A stretch of 33,532 nt of DNA from Rhodospirillales bacterium (GTDB lineage: Bacteria > Pseudomonadota > Gammaproteobacteria > Burkholderiales > Burkholderiaceae_D). This document shows positions 32,977 through 33,532 of the stretch, piece after piece. The stretch lies in assembly GCA_903970305.1 (NCBI GenBank), contig CAJCID010000290.1:1-33532 (forward strand), written 5' to 3'. The number at the start of each line of letters is the position of its first letter. Position 1 is the first letter of the stretch. The notes beneath the pieces were generated by a model, which searched no databases, had not been told where the DNA came from, and worked only from the letters and a program-made list of their open reading frames with translations. The position numbers and the translations under genes are program-made.

Positions 32977-33532
32977 ATGACCCGTGATTTCTTGGAAGTA
33001 GAGCGCCAGTTGAACCTGCGCTTAAAGGCCATATCGCAATTGGCCGGACATCAGGCGCCCACTCCCACGGGGCCAACTGTCCCTGCCGCACTGGGCGTGC
33101 TCTACAAACTCGCGTCGTCCCCCGAGACCGCCCCGGAGGCGCTCGCGGTGCTGCATGAACTCCAGGTTCATCAGGTCGAGCTCGAAATCCAGGGTGAGGA
33201 ACTGAGCCGCTCGATCGTCGAGTGTGAGGCGGCGCTCCTGCGTCAGACTCAGCTCTATGACTTCGCACCGGTTGGAAGCTTCACTGTCGACCTCGACACA
33301 ACGGTCCACGAAATGAATCTGCGGGGCGCCCAATTGCTCGGGTGTGAACGCGACGCCGTGCTGGGACGGCGCCTTGAGCGCTTTCTCACCGAGCCCGGCG
33401 CGCGTGCGCTGCACGAGTTGCTCGCCAACGTTAGCGCTGGAAGACCGCATAAGGCGTGCCTCGTGGAATTGAGGTCCGATACTGGCACGTCGGACAGCGT
33501 GTATGTCTCGGCCGCCGCCGACCCGGCTGGGG
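32977..33532 (+). CDS. PAS-domain signalling protein, 3' end outside window
   Basis: ATG 32977 follows GAGGAGA, and the frame stays open for 185 codons to the window edge. After a variable N-terminus, LAVLHELQVHQVELEIQGEE (about residues 61-80) is the known helical motif that precedes PAS domains in sensor proteins paired with CheB-CheR fusions. The PAS domain then begins LYDFAPVGSFTVDLD and continues with MNLRGAQLLGCERDAVLGRR. A kinase, response regulator or diguanylate cyclase output may follow beyond the window; it cannot be seen. The 41-bp gap to the CheB-CheR stop suggests one operon. Confidence 0.85.
   Translation, partial: MTRDFLEVERQLNLRLKAISQLAGHQAPTPTGPTVPAALGVLYKLASSPETAPEALAVLHELQVHQVELEIQGEELSRSIVECEAALLRQTQLYDFAPVGSFTVDLDTTVHEMNLRGAQLLGCERDAVLGRRLERFLTEPGARALHELLANVSAGRPHKACLVELRSDTGTSDSVYVSAAADPAG

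Noticed and set aside
31151-33268. Long minus-strand frame of 705 codons opposite the CheB-CheR gene
   Set aside because: It is antisense to two clearly homologous genes and has no recognisable domain; such frames are common in GC-rich DNA.

Overview
The window is about 33.5 kb of GC-rich DNA with Gram-negative gene content: a FimV/HubP-like polar protein, a TesA-type periplasmic lipase with a YbbA/LolD-like ATPase, periplasmic Liv-type amino-acid import, a lipobox lipoprotein and a DadA-type dehydrogenase. This fits a proteobacterium, most likely a betaproteobacterium, but no rRNA or other taxonomic marker is present. Bases 1-19 match the 3' end of the Illumina TruSeq read-2 adapter, so the left edge is a contig end with untrimmed adapter. 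The right edge cuts through a PAS-domain gene.

Layout. (1) 20-7915 is chromosomal background: acyl-CoA dehydrogenase C-terminus, FimV-like protein, glutathione S-transferase, convergent tesA and divergent ybbA-like ATPase sharing start-codon bases, then a family-2 glycosyltransferase and a secreted serine beta-lactamase-like hydrolase on the minus strand. (2) 7916-11600 is an accessory patch: an AbrB antitoxin fused by deletion to a PIN toxin, a GFA protein, an intact VapBC pair, and a 1.1-kb element (10303-11411) with perfect 25-bp terminal inverted repeats and an 8-bp flanking direct repeat, carrying a damaged DUF3800 gene and no transposase. (3) 11600-15632 holds dadA and nnr on the minus strand, a divergent winged-helix regulator, and a PIN-toxin remnant. 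(4) 15831-26513 is the most coherent metabolic unit. A minus-strand livK-H-M-G-F transporter ends in a DUF1445/YcsI-type D-glutamate cyclase-like gene, and is divergent from a fused 5-oxoprolinase/hydantoinase, a second GST and an HExxH lipoprotein. The divergent promoter region has two overlapping sigma70-like promoters and palindromic operator candidates. (5) 26568-33532 has a second GFA protein, a DUF2339 polytopic membrane protein, a CheB-CheR fusion sensor and the start of a PAS protein.

The strongest hypothesis is that region 4 imports and degrades 5-oxoproline, D-glutamate or a related lactam: Liv import, DUF1445 cyclase and ATP-dependent oxoprolinase. Region 2 is the best place to look for unusual mobile-DNA biology.
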